Below, in pieces: positions 1 to 7,718 of a stretch of 21,910 nucleotides of DNA. The position numbers and the translations under genes are program-made. The notes under the pieces were generated by a model. The model did no database searches and was not told where the DNA came from. It saw only the letters and a list, made by a program, of their open reading frames with translations. Source of the stretch: Baffinella frigidus (lineage: Eukaryota; Cryptophyceae; Cryptomonadales; Baffinellaceae); assembly GCA_026770585.1 (NCBI GenBank), contig MU646688.1:381344-403253 (forward strand). Direction: 5' to 3'. Every line of letters begins with the position of its first letter. The first letter of the stretch is position 1.

Positions 1-99
1 CGACCCCCCCCCTGCTCGAGGACGGGCGCGGAGTCCCGCAGAGGAGCGCCCACCCCCCCCACCAGCGGCTGAGGGGGAGGGGGGCGGGGTCTTGCGGAC
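1..99. other. GC-rich edge sequence, no assigned feature
   Basis: Runs of C and G. It may be intron or the continuation of gene A. Nothing can be assigned with confidence. Confidence 0.3.
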
Positions 100-162
100 G
101 TTCCATCGCCCGTTGAGCACCTCCGAGTGTGGTACGACGCTCTTCGGCCCCACCCCTCCCGC
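100..162 (-). CDS. Candidate gene A exon near the window edge
   Basis: 21 codons in phase 0, acceptor CTGCAG, possible donor GTCCGC. It reads AGGVGPKSVVPHSEVLNGRW. A similar stretch at about 288-349 keeps PTSVVPHSEVLNGR but then meets a stop, so one of the two is an active exon and the other a decayed copy. The donor is uncertain, and the frame may run on towards the window edge. Confidence 0.42.
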
Positions 163-3100
163 CTGCAGGGGGCGTGGAGGCCTTCTGAATAAAATATGAT
201 TAAATGCCCCCTCCCCGTGGTGCTCATCAAAACTTGCTCGGTGCAAAGACATTGTGTTATCAAGGCCTCCACGCCAATTGGTAGGCTTTGACTATCGCCC
301 GTTGAGGACTTCCGAGTGCGGGACAACGCTCGTCGGCCCCACCCTCATCCGGCAACAAGTATTTTTATTTTAAAATCTGCATGAAAATTACTACACAAAT
401 GCTTCGGGACGTGACCTATGCGTAGTAATTTTCCTTGCCAGGTTTTTAAAAGAAAAATACTTGTTCCCGGATTAACCCCCTCCGCCTGCGCCCGGCATCC
501 ACGCTTCACGGTGTGGGCTTCACGCTTTACAATGTGGGGTGCACCGTTTAGAGTGTGGGGTGCAGGGGTTACCGGCGAGGATGCATCGCGCGCCCCCCTC
601 GACACAGACATCGACGCCATCCGCGCGGGAGAAGTCTCCTTCTCGAGGCGTGCTGCGTCGCGCGACGCGAGATCGTTCCATCCCCAGGATGTTGCCGCTG
701 CCGGCTCGCCAGACTCCTCCACCTGCATCCGGGGTAGTGCATACCGCGGCGGTGACTATTGGTGGGCCGTACGCGAGACGCGAGGGCGTTCCAACCCCAG
801 GTTGCTGCCTTCGGTTGTCAGCCTCTACCTGCATCGGTTTTAATTTAAAACTTTCTGGCAATGAAATTTACTACGCATAACAAGTTTTACTGGAAATATT
901 AAAGCATTCCTGTAGTAATTTTCGTGGAATCCAAAAGGTTTAAATTAAAACAGTTTTCATATGCGATCAGCAGCCTCCTCCTCCTCCTGCATCCGCGCCC
1001 GCCCGATCACCCAACCGACCACCCGATCAGAATAACACTGTGCCGAAGCGGCCCGTCTGAAGGCCATAGACGTTTGGAGGCTTAAGAGAGCAATGGAGAG
1101 GAATCTCGAGGCTTAAGAGTAATTTCGAGGAAGAAGAAGCATCCGAGTAGTTGATGCCAAGGCGTTGACTATTGGTGGGTCGAAGGGGGCTCTTCGGCGC
1201 GCGTTCTTGGCCGGGGAGCGCAAACCCACCAACCACTTAGCAGCCACCGGGGGTTTCACGGATACAGCCCATCTAAACTATTTTTACTAGAATCTTATCC
1301 ATTGCCCTGGAACCTAACCGGAATTTCACCTTGAGATCAAGGTAAAAAGGTCATCAGTCTTTGCTAAGTGGACCGCCTCCCTGGGACACACCACACCGTC
1401 TGGATTTCACTGAAATGGCAGGTGACACTCGGCACGATAGGATTCAACAATATCACGCTCCCGGGATAATGTACGGTTACAGAGCAACCTTGGTAATGAC
1501 CGACTCCCGGTAGGTGACTGCCTATAGCCTTTTCTGCGCGCGTGGGAGGCCGCCTCCTAGAGATTATCGTCTCCAACACAATTGATGGGTTATGCAATTA
1601 ATAGATTTTCGTCTCCAGAAAAAATAACCCAATAAATCATAGTTCGTCTCCAACGCATGCATTATAATCTAAGACGCAATCACCTTGCCGAGGCTGGTGT
1701 CGAGTCGGTTGCGCGAGATGTGCAGCGGCGCCGGGGCCTCGATGTCCCGTCCGAACAACCCCGCCTTTTTCTCCGCGCCGCTGCGACAGGGGTGCCGCGG
1801 GGTCAGGGTCTCGTCTCGGATTGGGGGTGGGGATTCTCTTCCAGTCAACCCTGCCTTGCACGCCACGCCACTGCGAGGAGGTTGAGTGGTTTAGGGTTTA
1901 GGGTTTAGGGTTTAGGGTTTAGGGTTTAGGGTTTAGGGTTTAGGGTTTAGGGTTTAGGGTTTAGGGTTTAGGGTTTGGGGTTTAGGGTTTAGGGTTTAGG
2001 GTTTAGGGTTTAGGGTTTAGGGTTTAGGGTTTAGGGTTTGGGGCCGTGTTGGTGTTAAGGTCTCTCCCCGTCCAGGATTTCGACTGACGCTCAGGGTTCA
2101 GGGGGTGGACTGACGTGTTGGCCTCCCGCTCTCGCGCGCGCGCCCGGACGAGCGCGTCGCCCACTTCGGCAGCGGTCGGGCGCTGGTGGGGGGGGCGTGC
2201 CAGCAGCCTCGGCAGACACCCTGCCACCTGCACACACATACCACCTTTGTATTTAGGGGTGAAGATGCGGATATATCAATTCAAAATGGATATGTGGGAT
2301 GTTAGTGATACGAGGAGCGTGATGTTTGGGCGACAGAGGCAGAGGCAGGTGTCGGGCGGTGGTGTGTGAGGGGGGGCAGGAGCCCCCTGCATGCTCTCCC
2401 AACACTTGAGCGTATTACGCTGATACTACGCTGAATCGCCCAACAATTCAGCGTGCGGGTGGACGACCTAGTTCCGGTGTCAAGCTAATCACTGCATTCC
2501 GTTGGGTGGTACGGTATCCAATTCGGTAGGATGGTACGGACTGCCGGAATCAGGGTGGCGCCGGAAACAGGTGAGCCGCCCAGATTACGCTGAATGCCAA
2601 TGCAGCGTATGTTTTAAAAGATCAGCAGGAAAGGATTTAGGGCGTATGGTTTCGGGGTGAGGGTTCAAGAGGAGGGGGATTGGGGTTGAGCCAAACCCCT
2701 CCACCCACTCTCCAACCCCAAAAGGTGAGCGAAGACGCTCCAGCGTGGCCCCACGCGCTTCGGTCCTCGACGTTTTTCAACAACCAATTTCACACAGATA
2801 AAATTGACGCCAGCCTTGTACATACCAAGGTCAACTGTAAAATGGTTTGTGTTGGTTGTCACGGCAAGTGGCATGACCTCAAATGCCCCGCACCCCCACC
2901 CCACGCGCAACCCTAACCCCTACACCCTACACCCTACACCCTACACCCTAAAGGACACGGTGAAACCTTATTCGAGAGTTGGAAGGTATTCGAGAGTGGG
3001 AAGCTCTGCGAGAGTGGCTGGAGGGGACGTGACCTCGCACGCGCCGCAGCCCCACCCCGCTGTCTTTTCAGCTGCACCTGGTGTAGGGTTTAGGGATCAG

Positions 3101-6100
3101 GGTTTAGGGTTTAGGGTTTAGGGTTTAGGGTTTAGGGTTTAGGGTTCAGGGTTGAGGGTTGAGGGTTTAGGGTTTCTTGGCAGCACCTCCACAGCAGCAG
3201 CTCCGCACCAGCCTCCCCGCCACGGATCGCGCCGCCTGCGTTTGCGGTTTAGGGTTTAGGGTACGGCACCCTAACCCTTAGCCCTTGAGGTTGGAGAGTG
3301 GGTGGAGGGCGCCTGTCCGCGATGGGGGGGGTCAGATCACCTAGCTCTGTCTCAGGCTATTTGGACCAAGCAATTTTGTGCGCCCGGGCTCGTTTCCGCT
3401 CCAAAATTGACGGATCTTTACCGCACACCCAACATGTCAACTGAAGGATATTCGGTGAACCCGAGTGAAGCAGAGCTATGAACAGGGCACCTGGGCTCCC
3501 TCAAGTCCTAGCGGAACAGCCCTCCTCTTTAGACAAACCCCAATTCCGGCGTCAGCACCCCCCCCCCGGTCCGGGCAGGGTGGAGGGTGGAGGGAATAAG
3601 GGTGTTCAAGGTTTAGGGATGTTTAGGGTTCAGGGGCGGGGTGGAGGCCTTCTTAATAAAACGTCTTTGTACCGAGCAATGTTTATTGAGTACCACGAAA
3701 ATGAATGGACCGATCTGTGAAGCCCACCACCAGCAACCCGTAGCAGCTTTTACCGGGTCCGTGCAAGATCCGGGAATGAAATTCTTTTTTGGATTTATTC
3801 TTAGGACCCTACAGTAGGAAACCCTAGGGACCTCGAATTGCTGACGAGAGATACCGATGAGATCCCATCAGCTTAGCTGAAAATTACTACAGTACCCGGC
3901 CCGGTCATAAGGTGTTACGGATTGCTGGTGGCAGTGTGTGGTGTTCGACGTACCGTGGTGACGCGCGAGGCCGCGGCGAGCGACGCAGGCATCGGGTCGC
4001 TCGCGGGTGCGAGCACCACCACTGCGGTCAGGCCGTGCGCGTCACCATCCTCGGTCATTCAGGGTGCTGCGTTCACGCTTCGGGGAACACCGCGGACCAT
4101 TTCAGCTGCAAATATTTCCAGGTTCAGGGTGCAGGGTACAGGGTGCAGGGTGCAGGGTGCAGGGTGCAGGGTGCAGGGTGCAGGGTTCAGGGTGTAGGGT
4201 TCAGGGTTCAGGGTGCAGGGTTCAGGGTTCAGGGTTCAGGGTTCAGGGTTCAGAGTTCATGGTTCAGGGTTCAGGGTTCAAGGTTCAGAGTTCATGGTTC
4301 AGGGGTTCAGGGTTCAAGGTTCAGAGTTCATGGCTCAGGGTTCAGGGTTCAAGGTTCAGGGTTTAGGGTTCAGGGTTCAGGGCTTAGGGTTCAGGGTTCA
4401 GGGTTCAGGCTTTAGAGTGTATGGTTGAGGGTTGAGGGTGTATGTTTCAGGGTTTAGAGTGTGGTTCAGAGTTGAGAGTGTATGGATCAGGGCTGAGGGT
4501 GTATGGTGCAGGGTTGGGAGTGTATGGTTCAGGGCTTACAAGTGTATGGTTCAGGGTTTAGAGTGTATGGTCGAGGGTTTAGAGGGTATAGTTTCGGGAG
4601 TAGGGTTGACACCAAGGACGATGCCAGCGGCAAACATGTCCGCAGGCCCCGACGGTCCTCTGTAATCCCTTTCTTTCCCAGGGCCACGCGAGCCACTGGC
4701 ATTGGAGCCGTTTTCGTTGGAGCCGTTATTCACGCGCTCGGGCGCGAGGTACGAGTCGGGCTGCGCGGGGGACGTGACTTTTAGGGGACGTGACATTTAG
4801 GATGGGCGAGCGGGCATCGGATGCCCGTGATTGTGGGGCGTCAGATGCCCGGCTTGCTACGGGACGTGTTGTGAGAGTGCACACCCTGCGAGGTCCACTC
4901 ATGACCACACAAGGTCATCGCAGGGTGTCCACTCCGATGCGGGGCCAGCACGCACCACACCACCAACCCTCATGGGAGGAGCAAATCGTCGATTTTGGAT
5001 TTCGAATTGCACCCTACGGAGGGGTGGGATCCCACCCCTCTGTAAGGTGAAACTCGATTATTAAAATCGACGATTTGCTCCACCCGTGAGGGTTGGTGGC
5101 AGATGGAGTGGTCGAGAGGCGGGTCTTCCAGCTACGTCCCACTCTATTTGGTCTCACCAATTCGGTGAGCCCAGGATCTTCCCCCCTCCAAAGTTGACAG
5201 ATTCGTCCAACACACCCAGGCTCGGCAGAGGTACAGCTGTTCACCGGAGGAGCGTGGGACGGCGCCGCCAGTGTATTCTCTCTCTCTCTCACACACACAC
5301 ACACACTCACTCACTCGCTCTCTCTCGCTCTCTCTCTCTCTCTCTCGCTCTCGCTCTCTCTCTCTCTCGCTCTCTCTCGCTCTCTCTCTCTCTTGCTCTC
5401 TCTCTCGCTCTCGCTCTCTCTCTCTCTCGCGCGCGCTCTCTTTCTCACCGGAGGAGCGTGGGAAGGCGGCGCAAGATCGGCCAGGCCCACGTCCGAGAGC
5501 TTTGCCTGTCGCGCGGGTGCTTCAGGGTTTAGGGTTTAGGTTTAGGGTTTAGGGTTTAGAGGTTAGGTTTTAGGGTCTAGAGGTTAGGGTTTAGGGTTTA
5601 GGGTTTAGGGTTTAGGGTTTAGGGTTTAGGGTTAAGGGTTAAGGGTTAAGGGTTTAGGGTTTAGGGTTTAGGGTTTAGGGTGTAGAAAGCGTCTGACTGA
5701 GTCGGGTGAAGCGTGTTTGACGAGAGGGCTACCTGGAGACGCGCCGTCTTTTCGGGAGAGGAGGGCATTGCCAGGTTGCCGGACTATCCTTAAGTTGCCA
5801 GGATGGGCGTGCGGCACAAACCCGTCAACTTTGGAGCGAAAAAGAGCCCGGGCCAACCAAACCGGTGTGCCGAAATAGACTGGGACCTGGAGGGGCGACG
5901 CGGCGTCTTTTCGGGAGAGGAGAATGTTGGCCGGGCGCACGTTCCCGTGCGCGAGCAGCATTTCCGTGTGCAGGAAGTGCAGCCCCTGTCATCACACGCG
6001 CCCTTCATCACATGAAACCGGCAAGCACCATCATCGAGGAAGCCTCGGGGGGGAATATGACTATCTGGCCACTCGAGGGATACGCCCGGGTGATGTGACG

Positions 6101-6747
6101 TGCTGGGGCATGCTGGGGCATGCTGGGGCACGTCGCGATATCCTAGATCTGCCTCACGCGGGTTGGACCACTATTCTCGAGTTAACATGCTGGGTGCGTG
6201 GTACAAATTCGTGAACTTTGGAGCGCAAAAGAGCCGGGGCTCACGAAATTGGTGCTCCGCCGAAAGAGACTGAGACAGAAATAGATGGCCGGGAGGGAGG
6301 CACACACACCGAGCACACGTGGATGAAGAGGTCCATGGCCAGCTCGAGCGGGACGCAGTCATCGCCCGGGGAAGATGATGACCCACCGCCTCTCCCAGCG
6401 TGCATCAGGAGTTCTTTGAGAGTGCCTTGCTCAGACCACTCGCTGAGGACCAGCACGGCGCTGCCGACGCGCCGCCGCTCGAGGACGGCGCCGTAGTATC
6501 GGACAATGTGCGGGTGAGGCGGTAACTGTGCGAGCAGGCTGGCGTCCTTCCGGATTCTCTCCGCATCCTCCTTCAGCGAGCAAACCAACGTCTTTACTAC
6601 AGCCAGGGAACCCACTGACACCCCCTGGAGGTGTGGGGGGACGGGGCGGGCGATGCGCGCTTGGGAGGTGCTCCACCCCGTCTCGCGGGCCCCGGAGAGT
6701 TCCCTGATGACCTCGAGCCCAGGGGTTCCGGACTCTTTCTTCGCCAT
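100..6747 (-). CDS. Gene A: split gene for an atypical protein kinase / pseudokinase (span of all exons)
   Basis: Seen: minus-strand exons at 6747-6310, 5985-5887, 5505-5449, 4760-4613, (candidate 4021-3954), 2227-2115, 1780-1684, 722-573 and (candidate 162-100). All are bounded by AG and GT and join in one phase, giving about 410 codons. Read in order they give the landmarks of a kinase fold: AVVK lysine (about residue 52), HPHIV, HGNVRPAN catalytic loop (about 159-166), SDVGLADL, YLAPER, DMFAAGIVL, CLPRLL and RPTAAEV. Known: kinases normally show HRD and DFG. Here the catalytic Asp is Asn, the loop Lys is Arg and DFG is DVG, so phosphotransfer may be weak or absent; HGN loops are known in plant receptor-like pseudokinases. 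No membrane segment or signal peptide is visible, so it is probably cytosolic. The N-terminus starts almost at the kinase domain, so upstream exons are possible. The region between the APE exon and the C-lobe looks short or has missing exons. Confidence 0.72.
288..349. repeat. Diverged copy of the 100-162 block
   Basis: About 60 bp strongly similar to about 101-160; both contain TCGCCCGTTGAG and CGGCCCCACCC. On the minus strand it retains the peptide VVPHSEVLNGR and then a stop. It lies upstream of the candidate exon in the sense direction. Confidence 0.7.
351..472. mobile_element. Foldback / MITE-like element
   Basis: The left arm contains CAACAAGTATTTTTATTTTA and the right arm ends in its near-perfect inverse (AGAAAAATACTTGTT). 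The arms are about 44 bp and meet the core GAAAATTACTAC / GTAGTAATTTTC. The element is AT-rich inside GC-rich sequence, with no coding capacity. Confidence 0.7.
573..722 (-). CDS. Gene A exon: C-terminal extension, part 2
   Basis: 50 codons, phase 0 at both ends, acceptor TGCAG, donor GTAACC. It starts VEESGEPAAATSWGWNDLAS and continues as an Arg/Ser/Ala-rich, probably disordered tail. No family is recognised. A copy of the first half with its acceptor is visible at about 757-816. Confidence 0.5.
836..952. mobile_element. Foldback / MITE-like element, related core
   Basis: Arms TTTTAATTTAAAACTTT and AAAGGTTTAAATTAAAA are inverted copies. Both reach the same AAATTTACTAC / GTAGTAATTTTC core as the element at 351-472, so the two belong to one family or share a core. 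Confidence 0.65.
953..1683. other. Gene A intron, no recognised gene
   Basis: Mixed sequence between the exons at 722 and 1684. CCACTTAGC at about 1224 and GCTAAGTGG at about 1363 are inverted copies, and TCGTCTCCA occurs three times in 1568-1651. No exon, RNA gene or recognised transposon protein was found. Confidence 0.4.
1684..1780 (-). CDS. Gene A exon: C-terminal extension, part 1
   Basis: One leading base plus 32 codons, acceptor TCGCAG, donor GTGATT. It reads GAEKKAGLFGRDIEAPAPLH, then ISRNRLDTSLGK. No known domain is recognised. It follows the kinase domain in phase. A diverged copy of its 5' end with an acceptor lies just upstream on the sense strand at about 1842-1878. Confidence 0.6.
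1842..1878. repeat. Echo of the 1684-1780 exon start
   Basis: On the minus strand CTCGCAGTGGCGTGGC and AAGGCAGGGTTG parallel the true exon's TCGCAGCGGCGCGG and AAGGCGGGGTTG, acceptor AG included. It is upstream of the true acceptor. Confidence 0.6.
1886..2042 (+). repeat. Telomere-type heptad array (GGGTTTA)
   Basis: About 22 nearly perfect TTTAGGG units with one TTTGGGG variant near 1975. It is internal and flanked by unique exons, so it is an interstitial array. On the sense strand of gene A it reads CCCTAAA and lies upstream of the exon at 1780. Confidence 0.95.
2115..2227 (-). CDS. Gene A exon: kinase C-lobe end (RPTAAEV)
   Basis: 37 codons plus two bases, acceptor GTGCAG, donor GTCAGT. 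CLPRLLARPPHQRPTAAEV is the conserved end of a kinase C-lobe (the CL..rP..RPta.eV pattern), including the structural Arg of subdomain XI. An Arg/Ala-rich helix (ALVRARAREREAN) follows and ends the domain. The phase joins cleanly to the exon at 1780-1684. Confidence 0.75.
2228..3340. other. Gene A intron region, repeats only
   Basis: Contains short inverted TACGCTGAAT / ATTCAGCGT motifs around 2405-2605, CCCTACAC repeats at 2911-2950 (opposite to the usual orientation here) and a heptad array at 3083-3174. A minus-strand GT-AG-bounded block at about 3189-3243 was considered as a kinase exon but has no recognisable motif. Confidence 0.4.
3083..3174 (+). repeat. Telomere-type heptad array
   Basis: GGTTTAGGG units with GGATCAGGG, GGTTCAGGG and GGTTGAGGG variants. 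Same orientation as the 1886-2042 array. Confidence 0.9.
3341..3478 (+). mobile_element. Dispersed ~130-bp element with CTAGCTCTG ends, complete copy
   Basis: Starts CTAGCTCTGTCTC and ends ACCCGAGTGAAGCAGAGCTA, so its ends are inverted copies. The body contains GTGCGCCCGGGCTCGTTTCC, AAAATTGACGGATC and CACACCCAACATGTCAACT, which recur at about ten places in this window. It has no coding capacity and resembles a MITE or introner-like element. Confidence 0.75.
3738..3832. repeat. Repeat shared with 18624-18752
   Basis: GCAACCCGTAGCAGCTTTTA and the palindromic AGGACCCTACAGTAGG match GCAACCCGAAACAGCTTTTT and AGGACCCTACGGTAGG in gene B. The same element family is therefore in introns of both genes. 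Confidence 0.6.
3954..4021 (-). CDS. Candidate gene A exon between helix F and the C-lobe
   Basis: Bounded by ACCGCAG and GTACGT on the minus strand. It has two leading bases and 22 codons, so it fits the phase of both the exon before it (one base over) and the exon after it (phase 0). It reads VVLAPASDPMPASLAAASRV. No kinase motif is visible and the joined product is shorter here than a normal C-lobe, so it may be chance or may have missing neighbours. Confidence 0.35.
4121..4605 (+). repeat. Degenerate heptad array (GGTTCAGGG / GGTGCAGGG)
   Basis: About 480 bp of variant telomere-like heptads: first GGTGCAGGG, then GGTTCAGGG, then longer units around GTGTATGGTTCAGGG. Open frames across it translate as GFRVQGS-type peptides only because 21 bp is a multiple of the repeat. 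The array ends a few bases from the gene A donor at 4612. Confidence 0.93.
4613..4760 (-). CDS. Gene A exon 4: kinase activation segment end and helix F
   Basis: 49 codons plus one base, acceptor GCGCAG, donor GTGTCA. PDSYLAPERV carries the APE motif (A204-P-E206). An Asn/Gly/Ser-rich insert of about 20 residues follows, then GPSGPADMFAAGIVL, equivalent to the 'sDVWSfGvvL' of helix F. The exon starts in phase 0, so it joins exon 3 directly as SHAPP-PDSYLAPE. It ends with one base over, so the next exon must start with two. Confidence 0.8.
4959..5099. mobile_element. Long foldback element centred on GGGATCCC
   Basis: Ends CCACCAACCCTCA and TGAGGGTTGGTGG are perfect inverses. Inside, GGAGCAAATCGTCGATTTT pairs with AAAATCGACGATTTGCTCC, and GGAGGGGTGGGATCC with its inverse. 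Both arms are about 65 bp with few mismatches, and the centre is near 5030. It sits in an intron of gene A. Confidence 0.85.
5132..5220 (+). mobile_element. Partial copy of the ~130-bp dispersed element
   Basis: Contains CTCTATTTGGTCTCACCAAT, GGTGAGCCCAGGATCTT, AAAGTTGACAGATTCGTCCA and CACACCCAGG, in the order of the complete copy. The 3' end is missing. Confidence 0.65.
5230..5272. repeat. Echo of the gene A DVG exon 3' end
   Basis: CACCGGAGGAGCGTGGGACG matches CACCGGAGGAGCGTGGGAAG at the true exon end (5447-5466), including the GTGA donor. It lies in the downstream intron. Confidence 0.7.
5275..5445 (+). repeat. Microsatellite (CT)n with (CA)n and CG interruptions
   Basis: Long CT dinucleotide tract beginning with CACACACACA, interrupted by CGCT units. 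It lies between the echo and the true DVG exon. Confidence 0.95.
5449..5505 (-). CDS. Gene A exon 3: kinase magnesium loop (DVG variant)
   Basis: 19 codons, acceptor GACAG, donor GTGAGA, phase 0 at both ends. It reads AKLSDVGLADL followed by APPSHAPP, matching the usual 'KLSDFGLA' block with Val for Phe. The metal-binding Asp is retained. The exon was too short to stand out as an open frame; it was found by looking for the expected block between the HGN and APE exons. A copy of its 3' end with a GTGAAC donor lies at about 5230-5272. Confidence 0.8.
5521..5690 (+). repeat. Telomere-type heptad array with variants
   Basis: TTTAGGG units with GAGGTTAGG, GGTCTAGAGG and three GGGTTAA units. It abuts the acceptor side of the DVG exon on the sense strand. 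Confidence 0.93.
5728..5782. repeat. Echo of the HGN exon 3' half
   Basis: GTCTTTTCGGGAGAGGAG is identical to the true exon. On the minus strand it reads LLSRKDGASP and is followed by a GTAGCC donor-like site. It sits beyond the dispersed element in the same intron. Confidence 0.72.
5783..5886 (-). mobile_element. Dispersed ~130-bp element, minus orientation
   Basis: On the minus strand: TCTATTTCGG, GCCCGGGCTCTTTTTCGCTC, AAAGTTGACGGGTTTGTGCC, GGCAACTTAAGGATAGTCC. It begins within about six bases of the donor of the HGN exon. Confidence 0.75.
5887..5985 (-). CDS. Gene A exon 2: kinase catalytic loop (HGN variant)
   Basis: 33 codons, acceptor ACAG, donor GTCCCA, phase 0 at both ends. It reads GLHFLHTEMLLAHGN, then VRPANILLSRK. 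This is the helix E / catalytic loop block, where HRDLKPxN is expected. The catalytic Asp is replaced by Asn and the loop Lys by Arg, while the metal-binding Asn (PAN) is kept. A dispersed ~130-bp element begins within a few bases of the donor, and a decayed copy of the exon's 3' half lies beyond it at about 5728-5782. Confidence 0.82.
6103..6132 (+). repeat. Short tandem repeat TGCTGGGGCA x3
   Basis: Three perfect 10-bp units next to a dispersed element. Confidence 0.9.
6150..6285 (-). mobile_element. Dispersed ~130-bp element, minus orientation
   Basis: Plus strand reads CTGCCTCACGCGGGTTGGAC, ACTATTCTCGAGTTAACATG, GAACTTTGGAGCGCAAAAGA, ending near GAGACTGAGACAGAAATAG. This is the inverse of the 3341-3478 copy and lies just inside the intron after gene A exon 1. 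Confidence 0.72.
6310..6747 (-). CDS. Gene A exon 1: kinase N-lobe
   Basis: 146 codons from an ATG at 6747. Residues 11-20 (LEVIRELSGA) look like the first beta strand, followed by a poor glycine loop. AVVKTL holds the ATP-anchoring Lys at about 52. KDASLL has Asp where the helix C Glu is expected. HPHIVRYYGAVLE and VLVLSEWSEQGTLKELL are typical strand 4-5 and hinge sequence. A Gly/Ser-rich insert (about 119-126) precedes LELAMDLFIHVCS. I chose the donor after Ser146 (GTGTGT) because it restores normal spacing to GLHFLH in the next exon. An alternative GTGTGC donor at 6318 would remove three residues in the same phase. The ATG is the first in the open frame, but a further 5' exon cannot be excluded. 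Confidence 0.75.
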
Positions 6748-7450
6748 TGCTCAATCCAGGTTGCCGAAAATAATGACACTGCTGCAAAGAATGTCGCAGG
6801 GTCTCCTTTTGAGCGCTTGGCCTGTTGTGCGAGGCAAAGATTGGGAACAGAGTAACGGAGTTACAAACGTTCGACAGCCATGCCGAGGCGCCCACGTCAC
6901 CCCTGCCTCAATACCGAAAATACAGAGGAACCTGGGCCCGCCTCGGGACGGTGGATGCATTTATGTGTTCATTATCGGGTATATTTTATTTTCCCATTCA
7001 AATTCAGTCGAAATCCGTGTGAACCGAGCAAATTTCGTGCTCGTAACCTGTGCCAGGATAATCGGAATTTTTAACGCCCGGGTGGACCGGTGGGGGAGGA
7101 GTTCTCTTCTCGCCACTCATCCACTCATCCCCGCATCGTCGCTTCACATCGCAGGGTCGCTTCCAGTTCTCGCCCTTCGGTCCCCCCCCCCCTCCCCTCC
7201 CTTCCCCCCACTCTCCACCTGTCTCCACCACCCTCCTGACTTTCGCCGCTGGAGAAGCCGCCGCCCCCCTGACGCCCCCTGCCGCCACCCCATGCGACCA
7301 TCCGCGGGGTTTCCCGCTGCCACGCTGCCCGCACGAGCCCTGCGCTGCAGCTGCTGCAACTCTGCAGCTGATCGGATCGTGCCACCGCAGTGTATTCGCG
7401 GGGGTGGACGGGGGTGACCCCGCCCTGCCGCTTCCCGCTCCACGGCCGCG
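6748..7450. promoter_or_regulatory. Divergent intergenic region between genes A and B
   Basis: About 700 bp between the chosen start codons of two head-to-head genes. It contains an AT-rich patch at about 6976-6990 (GGTATATTTTATTTTC) and a GC- and pyrimidine-rich stretch from about 7180. It carries no telomere-like heptads, unlike both gene bodies. It is a likely bidirectional promoter with two 5' untranslated regions, an inference from layout. A further 5' exon of gene A could lie here. Confidence 0.4.
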
Positions 7451-7718
7451 ATGGCGGGCCGCCATGGCGTGAGGCTAGCGGCGGTCGCCCTGTGCCTGCT
7501 GGCCTCCGCCGCACGCGCCGACCCGCCCCCGACGCCCGAAGCCGGGCACTTCCGCGGAGGGTCCATTGCATGGACCTCGCTCGGCGGGAACGAGGTGGAG
7601 TTTGAGATCCTCTCGTCGTGGCGGCGGTCACACAATGGGCACTACCTCCATGGATCCCCAGCGATGGGGCAGATCTTCATCGGCGATGAGGCGAGCGTTC
7701 CCCGCACGGATCTTGCCT
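7451..7718 (+). CDS. Gene B exon 1: signal peptide and start of beta-rich domain
   Basis: 89 codons plus one base; the start GCCGCGATGG has a good context (purine at -3, G at +4). Residues 1-23 form a classic signal peptide: basic n-region (GRHGVR), hydrophobic LAAVALCLLASAA and an ARA cleavage site before DPPP. The mature part has HFRGGSIAWTSLGGN and VEFEILSSWRRS. The frame meets TAG at 7721, but a donor GTTAGG at 7719 leaves one base that joins the next exon as Trp-Gly-Asp-Asp (WGDD), the expected family motif; this decided the exon end. Confidence 0.82.

Noticed and set aside
1886-2042. A true chromosome end
   Set aside because: The array is short, internal and flanked on both sides by exons of one gene, and similar arrays occur throughout the window in both orientations.
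2665-2910. Minus-strand frame containing VGWGCGAFE
   Set aside because: It has no clear acceptor, no recognisable domain and lies in repeat-rich intron; kept only as unassigned intron.
3189-3243. Missing gene A exon for the kinase helix G region
   Set aside because: Minus-strand AG and GT borders are present, but none of the three frames gives a kinase-like motif.
3912-4428. Long plus-strand open frames with GFRVQGS-type repeated peptide
   Set aside because: They are translations of a degenerate heptad array; the peptide period is three heptamers. The array is intronic to gene A.
5086-5552. Ser/Leu-rich open frames
   Set aside because: They translate a CT microsatellite; no coding signal beyond the repeat.
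7004-7635. Overlapping minus-strand open frames in GC-rich sequence
   Set aside because: They overlap the well-supported signal-peptide exon of gene B and the putative promoter, and are Gly/Arg-rich shadows.
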